Assembly (NCBI RefSeq): GCF_027172205.1
Contig: NC_070607.1
Coordinates: 69,316,831-69,380,830, forward strand
DNA from: Podarcis raffonei
Lineage: Eukaryota > Chordata > Lepidosauria > Squamata > Lacertidae
DNA length: 64,000 nucleotides
Direction: 5' to 3'
In this document: positions 33,501-43,953 of the stretch, piece after piece
Position numbering within the stretch: position 1 is the first letter of the stretch
Layout of the letters: every line of letters starts with the position of its first letter
The notes under the pieces: generated by a model
Told to the model about the DNA's origin: nothing
Seen by the model: the letters and a program-made list of their open reading frames with translations, nothing else
Database searches by the model: none
Translations under genes and position numbers: made by a program

Positions 33501-36500
33501 TGTTGGCTATAAACACTTTTGGTTCACTGAATGCCTTTTAACTATTGTGGGAAATTCACTTTGGTGTGTTTATTTATAAAGGCACTATATGGTATAGCTA
33601 TATTGATGAGTAAATACCATGCACATCAATACACTTACATAAAAAGTTTTAAAATAATTTTTCTGTTTGCAATTAACTTTTGCAAGTGTGTTGTAAATAC
33701 ATAAATTGTAACTTGTGGATATACCCTAGGTATTGCAAATAATACTGGAGGGATCACTTTGATACCGATTTCAGTCAACTTGTCTGAAGAATCTAAAGCG
33801 GACAGCCTTGGACAAGCCCCACTCACTGCTCAAGCTTTAATCAGTGTGTCTCCAAGTCATCATATGACTCAAGCACAAGAGGCATATCAGCCAGCTGGAA
33901 GCAGGCCAAAGAAAACTGGATCTCTTGCACTATTTTTCAGAAAGGTAAAAAGTGTTTCTAGAAGATATTTTTTGCTAAAGTTTCTAACGCCCCCCCTCCC
34001 CCTGCCACAAAATAATGCTTCGTAGTAATAGCCCTAACAAAATATTCTACATTAAAGCCAGCAGGATTTACGTTGCAACATTGTACAAAATAGATTTACT
34101 CCAAGTCACAACATGCTGGCTTGGATCTAAAGTTCCACTTGTGTGAATGGAAGCACTGACCCCTGGGGCGGGGGGGAGAGAACCAACAGAAGCTGGAGAG
34201 CATCTGTTTTGGAATAAATCGCCCCTAGGGGATAAGGATGAAATGTTTTTAATCATCTAAATGGAGATGGGATATAACTAAGCAATGAGCCTACAGTAGA
34301 GCATGAAAATCAATTAAAATGGGTGTAAGGGAAAATGCATATGCCAGACACATTGGGAAAGAGACACCTTGTATTTATATGCTAGCGTTAGAAGCCTTTG
34401 GGCCAAGATGGGGAGTGGCTTTAAAGGGGAGCATTTATGGTGGGCCACAGCATTTTGAACGAGGCAGGAGAAATGTGCATACCACTGTTTCAAACATCTC
34501 CTAAAACATAAAGTCTGTATTAAAGAGCAAAATTGCCTGAAATGAAAATAGTGTACACTTCCATTTCCTCACATTCCTATTCCTTGTTTGTCCCTCCGCT
34601 CAAATTCCTAACATTCCAAAAAAAATCTGTTAAATTCACTTAGTGTTACATGGTAATTCATTTTAGGTGTATCATCTGGCAAGTGTGCGGTTGCGTGATC
34701 TGTGCATAAAACTGGATGTTTCAAATGATTTGCGCAGGAAGATATGGACATGTTTCGAATTCACATTGGTTCATTGTACAGATCTAATGAAAGATAGGCA
34801 CTTGGATCAGCTCCTAATTTGTGCTTTGTTCATCATGGCAAAGGTAAGGCATTCTGTTCAAAACGCAGTACTGTTTTTATGTTATATTCTGGCATGACTT
34901 TCATATCACCATTCCAGCTGCCTGTTTAGTGATATATAAGTTGTTCAAATACAAATTCTGTGTTTTTTCCATCCCAAATACTTAATATTAGTAATTTCCC
35001 TTTGTGTCAATCAAATAAGAACATGTTGCGGCCTGCTCTCTATCACAGCATGGATTAGTTGTTGCATGCAAAACCTGGGTGCTTTGATACTGAGCCTTCA
35101 AAACTGTGTTATGTAGCAGTTTGATAAGCTGTCCTTGTGTTCCCCAGAGGTGCTATATGTGCTATATATAAGCACCCCAGAGGTGCTTTTCAGAATCTTT
35201 CCTGTACCACAAGTCCTCTATAGAATCTCTTGAAGCAAATGCCAACTAATATTTAAGTATTTCTCAGTGTGTGGAACAACACATAGTCATTTCACGTTTA
35301 TCTTATTTGAGCTCTTCAAACTGCCAAGTGAATTAGGAAGGTATGAATTTAGCCAATTGTACCTTGTGAGTTAGAAACAGAAATGCACTAAGTAGCTGTA
35401 GGAAACAGCCCTTTCTCCATTTACCCCATACTTGTAGTTATGGAGCTGGAGAGTGGGAAGTATTTGCTGGGCATCCCCTTTCCAAAGCAGTTGCTGAGCA
35501 AAGGTAAGAGCAAGGAATTTATTTAAATACTAGTGCTCAGTTAGGTGTGAGCTCCAACAATATTTGCTGTCACAATCTTTATAAATGATGCGAGTGGGAG
35601 TATGCAACAAAAGACATAAATTCAAACTATGTGCCATTTTACAATGATAATAAAAAGTGACTCCTATTACTTCCTTTGAGGTCCCGTAGAATTACTTCCC
35701 ACCATGTAATTTATTTATCATTGTTATTTATTAAATTTATACTGCCCTCATCTATAGATCTCAGGGCAGCTCACAACATAAGCATTTATGAACACTTCGG
35801 TTCCTACTGTCAGCCACAAACTTAGCCATATGGCATGCAACTAAGAGAAACCTCAAGTGCACAGCATCCCACCAGTTTTGTGTTTCTCCATAAAGATTGT
35901 TGCTGGCGGACTCCTCGTTTAGGCTACATGCAGTCATCATGTATTCATATGCACTAGTACTGGCTTATTTTTAACTCAAAGGTCTAGCTCCTTATGCTCT
36001 GTTGGGAATTTCCTCCTAAAGCAGCAGTCAGCAAACTTCTTTAGCAAGGGGCCGGCCCACTGTCCCTCAGACCTTTGGGGGGGACGGACTATATTTTGGA
36101 AGAAGAAAAAAAAGAACAAATTCCTATGCCCCACAAATAACCCAGAGATGCATTTTAAATAAAAGCACACATTCTACTCATGTAAAAACACACTGATTCC
36201 CGGACCATCTGCAGGCCGGATTTAGAAGCCGATTGGGCCAGATCCAGCCCCCAGGCCTTAGTTTGCCTACTCTTGTCCTAAAGATTTATTGAGTTGTCAA
36301 GCATCACAAAGAGCTGCAGGAGAAGTCATTGGAAGCTCACTTACGCATGTAGAAGCACTCTCCCAACCCTTCAAATCCATGCATGTCTACAGGAATGTTT
36401 TTATTGTGTAATGGGTTTGGCAATGTTCTGTAGAGCCAGTGTGGTGTAGTGGGTAAGAGCGGTAGATTCGTAATCTGGGGAACCGGGTTCGCGTCTCCGC

Positions 36501-37401
36501 TCCTCCACATGCAGCTGCTGGGTGACCCTGGGCTAGTCACACTTCTTGAAGTCTCTCAGCCCCACTCACCTCACAGAGTGTTTGTTGTGGGGGATGAAGG
36601 GAAAGGAGAATGTTAGCCGCTTTGAGACTCCTTCGGGTAGTGATAAAAGCGGGATATCAAATCCAAACTCTTCTTCTTCTTCTTCTGTTCAGGTATCCAA
36701 AGATGAAAGAACGTTTCAGGACATAATGAAATGCTATAGAAACCAGCCACAAGCAAATAGCCATGTAAGTATGTTCTCAAGCTACAAACATTTTGTTAAG
36801 GCATTTAGTAAAGATAATACATTTGTTACCTAAATATTACCTGCACTTTTGAGAAATTGTAAACCTTTTCTTTCAATTTACCAGCAATTCCAAAACCTGC
36901 ATTTTTCCATGTGCTATAGGTCTACAGAAGTGTTTTACTGAAAAGTGTGTCCACAGAGGCAGCGTCAGATATAAAAGTGGAAGAGATGTCAGAAGAAGGT
37001 AAGTAAATAGATCTACTATTTTTAAAATTTAATTGAATGGTTTAAGGGGAAGGAAATTCCTGAATACATACATTCAAAACTGGGGGGGGGGGGGTAATTC
37101 ATCTTAAGTTTTACTCAGAGTAGACCTATTGAAATTAATGGCATTTGAGTATTTAGTTGACTTAAACTGAGTTGAATACCACCCTGATGCCCATGTTCTA
37201 TAAATCTGATGAAAAGATATGACTCTAAAGTTGGTGGTAGAATCAGATACTTGGACTTTTAATCCAAGTCCTTTCATGATAGATTCTTTAGACCAAACCA
37301 CCCCTAGCAGGAGATAGAAAAATGACAACGATGTGTGTGGCTGGGGAAGCTGCCCAGAGTGGCTGGGGATACCCAGCCAGATGGGCGGGGTATAAATAAA
37401 A

Positions 37402-37448
<47 letters not shown>

Positions 37449-40204
37449 TACTACTACTACTATTCTGTAACCAAGGAGAGAGTAGGAATAACCAGCATGA
37501 CACGCATAAGTAAATATCCATAGGATGGTCCTGTAAGGTTGGAATTTAAGGATCTCTTTAGGCACATGCAGGTGTATCCATTCATGCAATCTCTGGATAT
37601 TTGTTTCCCCCAAAAAATTGCAGTTTGATTAAAACTTCTGTACTACTACCAACATCAAGGGGGTGTACAACAATCTTAGAATACATTTTAAAGCATGAAA
37701 ATATAGGAAGAAAATGATACAAAAGTAGTTGGGAAGAGTTAAAATTATACTATACTGCATTAACACAGGCCTGGGAGCAGAGATGTGTTTTTACAAGATT
37801 CCTAAATGTCATGAATGTGGATGACCCCAGTGCAGAGACAGGCCTTCATGAGAGCAGGTGCACCAGCACTTTGATTGTGTTTGGAAATGGTCTAGAAAGC
37901 AATAAGGTTCTTTCAGTGCTGTTGAAATACGTTCTCATTAACCTGTCCCAGTCAGCAAATAGCCTTCAGAAGCATCATATAAAGTGCATTACAGCAGTCA
38001 ATCCTAGATGCTACTCAACATGGGTTGGGCTATTTCTGTCCAGGAGGCCAGAGCTGGCATACCACCCTAAACTGATGAAAGGCACTCCTTGTCACAGTCT
38101 CCTCGGTCTCCAGTTACAAGATGAAAGAAGGCAAGATGAGCACCTGTGTTGGGTAATTTGGCCAGAATTCATTACATGGTGAACTGATTTTATTACTGGT
38201 TTGACATTACATACATTGGCTCAATCCACATTTACTACAACCACTTAAGACTGGGGATGTTGTACCTAAGCTACTTACTTCCAAGTAAACAAGCAAAGGC
38301 TTGTGCTGTTGGACCGATTATAGCAGCACTACAGATTGGGTGGATGGTGAAGAGAGAGGTTATCTATCTGCCTGTATCTCTACCATTTCAAATTTCCCCC
38401 CATCATTTTAATAATAATAATGGCCTATGTTATTTTTCTTACACCTTCATTTCATTAGACTTACCCAGGAAGATGAGCTGTTCACCTATGAGAACAAAAC
38501 CAGAAATTCCCAAAGGCTTGGAAAAGGAGGAGAGAGGGGATCTTCCAACATTTTATGACACCGTCTATTTAGGAAGAGTGCAGGTCTTCGCACTGAAATT
38601 AGAACCCACATCAGATAAACATCACCCAGAGGTAATCACCCAGATAAGAGTAATTGGGGGAAAACTATGTGGACTCCTGTTAAATCTGTTTGTATTAATC
38701 AATTATAAAACTTACTTTGTGTAACCAATAAGAAGTAGTACCGTGGTGTACTTTGGGTCATTAGCCTTCTACATAAGCATAATTTGAATGGTTGCAAATT
38801 TATATTCAAAATATATTGAGAAATCGTTAGGTTCTCCGAAAGATCCTTCAATACAGTCATACCTCATGTTGCGTCAGCTTCAGGTTACGCCTTTTCAAGT
38901 TGTGTCCCACAGCAACCTGGAAGTACCAGAACGGATTACTTCCAGGTTTTGCTGCATGTGCAGAAGCACTAAAGCGCGCACACACACGCAGGCGTGGCGC
39001 TTCTGGATGCGAACACTTTGACGCGCCTCCGGGATGGATTACATCCGCAACTCGAGGTTCCACTGTATGTAAAAGACCTAACAGCCCTAAATTTCAGTAT
39101 TACTGTGATGATAAATAACCTAAGTTTTAAGTAATGCATACATAACAAATGTGGTATGTTAAATAGAATTGTTATTAGATGTGGTGTATTCTAAAGAGAG
39201 ATTCAAAGAGGTGCATGTTATATTGTTCCCCTCTTAACTGCTGTACAACAGGTTCCTCCAAGTCTTGGGTAGCAGAGAATTCTCTTCAAAGCCTAAGATC
39301 GAATTAATGGTATCTATTTGATGTTGAATTGGTATTTTTGGTGAATAAGTTATGGAAGCAGCCTCAGGAATCTCTTCAGTGGCTGAAAAAGATCCTTCAA
39401 ACTTAAGAGTGTAACATACATGGTTTAGAAAATTGTATAGATGGTCAAATAAACTTCGTCACAGTTGTCATTTTTGAGCTTGTGTTCTTCCGTTAAATCT
39501 TACATTTGTAAAATTAGAGAATGGCCTGTCTGTATTTAACTCTGCAATTTTTCTTTCCAAGGTCGAAGCACCTTCCCTTTCCCCATTTCCTAGCATTAAA
39601 CATCAACCTGTATCTCCTCGGCGGATATCCCAGCAACATTCTGTTTATGTTTCACCTCATAAGAATGGTGCTTGCTTGACACCTAAAACTGCCCTCTTAT
39701 ATAAATTTAATGGGAGCCCTTCTAAGGTAAGATTAATGCTGTTTAAGTGTTTAAAACCTTCTCCATACCTTTTTGAAGTGCCCTAATACTATATGTGATT
39801 GTAATAATTTGATCAAAGATTGAATATTATACCGCACTTCTGAACATTTTTGAAAGCTAAGGGTAATATCTAGTTGAGTTGGTGCATGAGTGGAACTGAC
39901 TTGAGATTCTGCAGTGCAGATTAGAGGAAGGGAAAGTTTGTGCAATGTTGGATTTCCCCCTAATAAAGACACATATTAAGTTCTTTTTGTTTTTAATTAT
40001 TACCAGTTTTGATTGTAATTCTTTAATTTTCAGAGTTTGAAGGAAATCAACAATATGATAAAACAAGGAGGACAGAGGCCTAAGAAGAGAGCAATCTCAA
40101 TTGACAGTGACACAGAATCACCAGCAAAGAGACTGTGCCAGGAAAACGATGATGTTTTACTGAAACGCCTTCAGGATGTTGTCAGTGAAAGAGCAAATCA
40201 TTAG
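18424..40204 (+). CDS. RBL1: RBL1 (retinoblastoma-like 1, p107), complete, 22 coding exons
   Basis: p107 is a nuclear pocket protein that binds E2F4/5 and, in DREAM-type complexes, represses cell-cycle genes. Exons: 18424-18573, 20429-20562, 21138-21338, 21810-21874, 21958-22086, 22182-22342, 22656-22705, 24774-24960, 25867-26033, 27727-27839, 28628-28731, 29746-29883, 31264-31428, 31614-31749, 33171-33422, 33730-33944, 34667-34843, 36693-36764, 36920-36998, 38459-38631, 39562-39726, 40034-40204. All junctions are GT-AG and in phase; the sum is 3204 nt, i.e. 1067 residues (human 1068). Residues 51-300 hold the N-terminal cyclin-like domain (HWLACALYVACRKSIIPTVG), about 384-580 pocket A, 656-661 the cyclin-binding motif KRRLFG, and about 786-955 pocket B (LRDLCIKLDVSNDLRRKIWT). 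The C-terminus is VLLKRLQDVVSERANH. The wording fits p107, not p130 (RBL2). Only the junction of exons 19-20 is poorly conserved with human. The gene looks functional. Confidence 0.97.
23385..23530 (-). repeat. old tRNA-derived SINE fragment, antisense
   Basis: The stretch CAGTGGCTCTCCAAGGTTTC to CCTACCTGGAGATGCCAAGG and GATCAATGAGCTATGGCCC resembles an antisense tRNA-like head (GGATTAAATTTATGACCTTC in place of an antisense B box). It is diverged and lacks clear ends. Family unknown; RBL1 intron 7. Confidence 0.4.
23755..24002. mobile_element. Tigger-like non-autonomous transposon with TA duplication
   Basis: CAGTTGTACCTCGG at the left pairs with CCGAGGTACGACTG/TG-type sequence at the right. 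TA lies on both outer sides (23753-23754 and 24003-24004). The interior holds fold-back pieces such as GATTGGCTGCAGGAG against GCAGCCAATCAG, shared with the copy at 9965-10206. RBL1 intron 7. Confidence 0.75.
24041..24392 (+). mobile_element. Sauria SINE, sense
   Basis: The head AGAAGCGGGTGGCACTGTGG carries an A-box-like GGTTAAACCACAGAGC, and a B-box-like GCGGTTCGCATCCC follows. The end is GGTCAGGGGTCCCTTTACCT with TTTACC repeats. It lies less than 40 bp from the Tigger-like element before it, in RBL1 intron 7. Confidence 0.88.
26406..26767 (+). mobile_element. Sauria SINE with perfect 14-bp target duplication
   Basis: The full head (GGCACTGTGGTCTAAACCAC), B box (GTTCGAATCCCCGC) and (ACCTTT)-type tail are present. 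TATAAGTAATGCAG at 26392-26405 is repeated exactly at 26768-26781. The intact duplication argues for a fairly recent insertion. It lies in RBL1 intron 9. Confidence 0.92.
28303..28437. mobile_element. palindromic MITE
   Basis: The whole 135-bp element folds on itself: GGCTTCCTCAGACTTAGCCC at the left pairs with GGGCCGAGTTTGAGGAAGCC at the right, and CCTCCAGATGTTTTG pairs with CAAAAACATCTGGAGG. The hairpin centre is near CTAGCTAGG. A diverged half copy (CCCTCTAGATGTTTTGGACT) is at about 21430-21450. hAT-type MITEs of this layout are common in reptiles; superfamily inferred. RBL1 intron 10. Confidence 0.7.
30455..30990 (+). mobile_element. CR1/L2-clade LINE fragment (end of reverse-transcriptase ORF and 3'UTR)
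   Basis: Broken but recognisable translation includes DLHWLPACFRAQFRVLVLTF followed by KALNSLVLVYM, the 'LHWLPVxxRIxFKILxLxFKAL' region at the C-terminus of CR1/L2 reverse transcriptases. It continues to a non-coding end TATACCACCCTATACCCGTA with GATCTCAGGGCAGTTCA. Similar 3' ends occur alone at about 35725-35785 and 63320-63375. It has stops and frameshifts, so it is an old 5'-truncated copy in RBL1 intron 12. Confidence 0.7.
31974..32223. mobile_element. Tigger-like non-autonomous transposon
   Basis: CAGTGGTACCTCTAGATATG at the left pairs with ACCCGAGGTATGACT at the right, allowing for a few mismatches. TA precedes the left end. The interior has CpG-rich runs (GCGCGTCTGCACATGCGCGT) not seen in the neighbouring intron. 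RBL1 intron 14. Confidence 0.65.
33171..33422 (+). CDS. RBL1: RBL1 exon 15: spacer with cyclin-binding motif
   Basis: This exon encodes part of the spacer between the two pocket halves. SPISVHDRYSSPVAGSAKRR then LFGDES contains KRRLFG, the RxL motif by which p107 binds cyclin A/E-CDK2 in mammals. Several SP/TP dipeptides are candidate CDK sites. Its length of 252 nt and phase 1/1 fit the neighbours. Confidence 0.93.
36433..36682 (+). mobile_element. tRNA-derived CORE/MIR-type SINE abutting an RBL1 3' splice site
   Basis: The head GAGCCAGTGTGGTGTAGTGG (A box) and GAACCGGGTTCGCGTCTCC (B box region) are followed by GCTGGGTGACCCTGGGCTAG, a CORE/MIR-like middle. The body ends GATATCAAATCCAAACTC and then a (TTC)n tail. 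TTCTGT at 36426-36431 recurs at 36683-36688, just before TCAG and exon 18 at 36693. The insertion is therefore 4 nt from the splice-acceptor AG. Squamate genomes carry many copies of this SINE; the family name is not certain. Confidence 0.8.
36693..36764 (+). CDS. RBL1: RBL1 exon 18, splice site rebuilt by a SINE tail
   Basis: The exon has 24 codons, VSKDERTFQDIMKCYRNQPQ then ANSH, inside pocket B. It is flanked by TTCTTCTTCTGTTCAG and CAT/GTAAGT. The phase is 0 on both sides. The polypyrimidine tract in front of it is the (TTC)n tail of the adjoining SINE, not ancestral intron. The protein matches human closely, so the exon is evidently still used. Confidence 0.93.
37330..37461 (+). repeat. 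LINE 3' end with (ATT)n/(ACT)n microsatellite
   Basis: GGCTGGGGATACCCAGCCAG and GGGCGGGGTATAAATAAA precede about 60 bp of ATT and ACT repeats. This is the same end as at 1-98. Open frames here (poly-Ile, poly-Asn, poly-Tyr) are artefacts of the repeat. RBL1 intron 19. Confidence 0.6.
37750..38110 (+). repeat. old LINE 3'UTR-like fragment
   Basis: Phrases such as GTGCATTACAGCAGTCAATC and CACAGTCTCCTCGG resemble the 3' part of CR1/L2-type elements in reptile genomes. It is heavily diverged and lacks a tail or duplication. The assignment is by recollection of sequence texture only. Confidence 0.35.
38854..39065. mobile_element. Tigger-like non-autonomous transposon with TA duplication
   Basis: CAGTCATACCTCATGTTGCG pairs with CGCAACTCGAGGTTCCACTG. 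TA flanks it at 38852-38853 and 39066-39067. The interior is GC-rich (AAAGCGCGCACACACACGC). RBL1 intron 20. Confidence 0.75.
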
Positions 40205-41282
40205 GTCTGCAAGAATACTATGTGGGCCAAAGCTTGTTAAGATCTGTCTCATGTAGCTCAAAACACTGTCCTCTTTCAACTTTTAATTTTTTGCTTATGT
40301 TACATGGCTGGTGGGCTAGTCAAAACATTGAAGTAGTTTTATGGTACTTCCTTTTTAAAAGTGGAACTTTAGAGTTAGATCCTTTGTTCTACAGCTTATA
40401 AGTGCAGCTATTTGCTTTTTAACTTTTATTCTGAAAGTAGAAGCCAGTTCCTACTATGAGAAGGACCAAAGTTTTCAGATTGCAGCCACCACATGTTAGA
40501 GATGTAATAACCAGTCAGTTGTTCCTTATTGTGATTATTCTCTTGGTCTGAAGTTCACTTGGAGAAATAGCTTGGTTTTTATTTGTTGAAAGAACATTAT
40601 TACCTTCTGCACATTATTTTAATGTGACATAAGTTGGACAATGCTTACTTTTAGTCATTCATATACTAAAACCCAGTATTTTTCACTTCCTAGTTGAGAG
40701 TGAAGAGGTGTCACTTTTTTATCTGATGCTTGGATAGTGCTTTGAATTGAATCATGAGCATAACTTTCAAGGGCTGTACTCTTAGCTGCAGGTAGGATGG
40801 CTAACTGTCTGCAGGATGAAGTGAAATAGGGTTTGGGATTGTTTTTGTTGCTGGTGCAACAGCAGAGGTGAAAGTAGCCTACAATTTTCTATTGTAGGCT
40901 GTACTGGGGAAATACTATCTTCTGTTATCTTAGTATCTCATTTTATTTTCGTTTCTTAAAGAGGCTTTTAGACAGAAGCACTCTTTGTAACTTCCGGAGC
41001 TTACATTGCTTTCTCTGTAGTGACTGATGCTTACATACTGTAAGCCAACTATGAAAAGCATGTCATACTCTGCCGTTTATTTCTTAGTTCCTCAGGTAAC
41101 ATGCCTGCTTACACTTTGATGAGCCTGGCTATGCATTGCAGCTGCTTACAAACAACCATATCTGAGTGTCTTGACATCCGAAATATCTCTCTCCCACAAC
41201 TGTCCCCCAAAACAGGAAAGGCTGCAGTGGCTTGAAACACCAAATGAACATATGCCTTTCTCTGGTCTCAGGTAGAAGAAAT

Positions 41283-42155
41283 TACCGTATTTTTCGCCCT
41301 ATAAGACGCACTTTTTCCTCTCCAAAAATGAAGGGGAAATGTGTGTGCGTCTTATGGGGCGAATGCAGGCTCCCTGGCTTCAGCGATAGCAACGCGAAGC
41401 CTCCGAAGCCTGCGCTCCGGAGGCTTTGCATTGCTTCCGCTGAAGCCAGGAGAGTCTGCTCTTTGAGGCTGGCGGTGGGGGAAAGCAGCGCCTCCTCCAT
41501 CGCCAGCCCCAGAGGATGGGGGGCAGCGGGAAGGCGCGCGACGCCTTCCGGCTACTCTCCGACCCGGCTTTGAGGCTGGCGGTGGGGAAAGCAGCGCTTC
41601 CCCCATCGCCAGCCCCAGAGATTGAGGGGCAGCGGGAAGGCGAGCGACGCCTTCCCGCTACTCTCCAACCCTCCTGTGGGCTTTTGCGGGAGATGGGGGA
41701 ATTCCCCCACCTCCCGCAAAAGTAGGCAAAAGCCGCGCACTCTTTAAAGGGGCTCCGCGGCTTCTGCTGGCTTTTCTAGGAGGTGGGGGAATTCCCCCAC
41801 CTCGTAGAAAAGCCCGTAGGAGCCGCGCAACCTTTAAAGAGCGCACCGCTCTTGGGGGCTTTTCCCCGAGGAGGGAGAAGGGACTGACTGGCCATTTCAG
41901 TCCCTTCTCCCTCCTGGTCGAAAAGCCAGTAGGAGTCGGGCACGGCTCCTGTGGGCTTTTGCGGGAGGTGGGGGAATTCCGCCACCTCCCACAAAAGCAG
42001 GGAGAAGGTCTTGGAGTAGCGCACAGGCTGCGTGCAGCCTGTCCGCTGCTCCCAGAGCTGCGGGGGGGAAATCATATTTTTTTCCTTGATTTCCCCCCCT
42101 GAAAACTAGGTGCGTCCTATGGGCCGGTGCATCCAATAGGGTGAAAAATACGGTA
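41283..42155. mobile_element. GC-rich TIR transposon built of serial hairpins
   Basis: The termini are TACCGTATTTTTCGCCCTAT at the left and GGGTGAAAAATACGGTA at the right, the same family as 5419-5681. The 873-bp interior holds a tandem duplication of about 108 bp (TGAGGCTGGCGGTGGGG at about 41465 and 41573). Four near-perfect palindromes follow: 41681-41722, 41771-41812, about 41857-41937 and 41956-41997. Three of them share the core TGGGGGAATTCC. No transposase is visible. Overlapping ORFs on both strands are by-products of the GC-rich repeat. Confidence 0.8.
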
Positions 42156-42240
42156 CCCCCACCAAGTCATAGGAGTAGGAAATGTACCATGTTTGTGAGA
42201 AGTTATGATTGCAAATTGAGTATTAGCAACTTTCCCCCCA

Positions 42241-42246
42241 AATAAA
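42241..42246 (+). terminator. candidate RBL1 poly(A) signal (proximal)
   Basis: AATAAA in CCCCAAATAAACATGG is the first canonical signal after the RBL1 stop. The downstream sequence is not notably GT-rich. Confidence 0.35.
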
Positions 42247-42513
42247 CATGGTAAGATAATACTTTTTTTAAAACCCTCAACCAGCAACAAGAAAAGAAAT
42301 GCATCCTTTCTTTGGACAATACATTTTTCCAATTCCTGTGATTTGCTGGGGCTCCTTTTGCTTAAGAAAGTGGGGGGAAATGAGGATTTAGCAATTGCTT
42401 CAAGCCACTTCTTGTTTGCCCATTGTACTGCTTGGGGGCATTCTAAACATGCACACTGGTTGCTTCTTCTGTGAGAAGCTATAATTTGTAGCCAATGTTA
42501 CTACATTCCTATT

Positions 42514-42519
42514 AATAAA
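42514..42519 (+). terminator. candidate RBL1 poly(A) signal (distal)
   Basis: AATAAA in ATTAATAAATACTG is followed by CGCTTGTGTAGTATC about 30 nt downstream. It is slightly better than the signal at 42241. Confidence 0.35.
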
Positions 42520-42535
42520 TACTGTCCCCCAAAAG

Positions 42536-43922
42536 TATAATTTCGCTTGTGTAGTATCTACACAAAAGTTAGCCTTAATTGGGTGCTTTTGTACATAAGA
42601 TATATGTAACTATTGTAGGATTTAGTCTTCATTTTCTGTTACTGGCATTGGGTACCAAATTAATTTTGAACTCTTTATGCTTAAGGGTCTCTAAAGAAGA
42701 GATTTGATGAGGAGTACCCAATGAAGGTATGGGATAGGCTTGGTTCTCTGGTTGGTAGGACAAATCTTCAGCCCTGCTGGGCTCACGCCAATAGGGCAGA
42801 AAGTATGTCCTGCCTCCCACATGAAATATATTTTATCCCATTGGTCTTAAATGGAGGGAAAACAAGTAGACCAGTCCCAGGAGTGGCATATGTCCCCCTT
42901 TATCTGAGGGCATGTCAAGGGATTAGAAACGCTTGGAATCCCACAGAAACATGCTGAGGATCATCCCCCCCCCAGCTGCTGTTGGGACATGGGGGACAGC
43001 AACTAAGATTTCCATGGCTGCACTGAATGCACTGAAGTCTTCCAGACTAATAGGTGGTAAGGTGAAATAGAAGAGCCATGGTTTCCAAGGCAATGAAGCT
43101 GATAAACAATTAGTGCAGAAAATACAGAAAATGTCAGTGTATTTGTGTTTTAATAATTGGATAGGGAATGAAAATCCCCAAGTGCCACAGGATCTAAAAT
43201 GTTGAGCTTTTTATAAAGTTAGTATCTCTGTGGCAATGACGGCTTTGCAGGTGTGTTACTTGTTACATTTTTACCGTGTAGCATAAAAATGCACTGAGCT
43301 TAGTAGACTCAGCTGTGTGTACTGTTATTTTTTGCATTCCCCCCACATCAGTTGATCTTAATTTCTCAAGGGCTCTTTCTCAAAGTATCTGCCCTCCAAA
43401 CCTATCTATATTTTCTTATCTCAAAGGCTGATGCTGAATTTCTTATTAATAATGATTTAATAGGTTGTATTATATTTTGTACTAATTGCAACTTGGTCTA
43501 CAAGAGGTTATTGATCCTGCAATATTTGACTTGATAGAATTATATATTTCCATAATACTTTGGAAAAAATCCTTGTAAATATGAACCTTAATTAAAACAC
43601 TTGTTTCTGATAGCTTTCATTTTGATTGGTTTCTCTTGCTCCAGTATGGAGATTGTATGCAGGGCCCGAGATTTCCTAAGTAAAAAAACCAAAGGTGATT
43701 GTCAATTTCCTGTTTGGTGGTCCATTTCCCCACACTTTCCACACCGTGTCTCCTCTGATTGTACCCTTATGTGGTGCTCAGATGAATTGGTCATAGTTAG
43801 TCTTCACAGAGCCAAGGGTGAAGCAAATTTCTGTTGAAGAGATTCATTCAAGAGGCACAGGAGTTCATGATAAGTGCTTGCAGAATTTCTATCTATTGAT
43901 GGTGTGGAGTGACCCAGCAGAG

Positions 43923-43953
<31 letters not shown>

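Larger units (their letters stand above)
40205..42535 (+). other. RBL1: RBL1 3'UTR, extent uncertain, containing a transposon
   Basis: No AATAAA or ATTAAA is seen in the first kilobase after the stop. The first canonical signals are at 42241-42246 and 42514-42519. Both lie beyond the hairpin transposon at 41283-42155, so if either is used the transposon is part of the mature 3'UTR. A variant signal upstream cannot be excluded. Confidence 0.5.

Noticed and set aside
37104-37613. 169-codon minus-strand ORF with poly-Ile
   Set aside because: Produced by the (ATT)n microsatellite at the end of a LINE fragment. The other frames give poly-Asn and poly-Tyr.
401-40204. CHD9-RBL2 (p130) pair, as on human 16q12
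   Set aside because: The idea fits synteny, but the proteins do not fit. The pocket protein reads as p107 throughout (1067 residues, p107-style spacer with KRRLFG and C-terminus VSERANH), SAMHD1 is next to RBL1 in human, and the CHD C-terminus fits CHD6 better than CHD9.
41282-42136. Overlapping ORFs on both strands near 41.3-42.1 kb
   Set aside because: They come from the GC-rich, stop-poor palindromic interior of a transposon. No family resemblance and no splice sites.
43925-43951. Possible CRISPR-like or regulatory repeat
   Set aside because: A plain (GA)n microsatellite. No CRISPR array is expected or seen in this vertebrate DNA.
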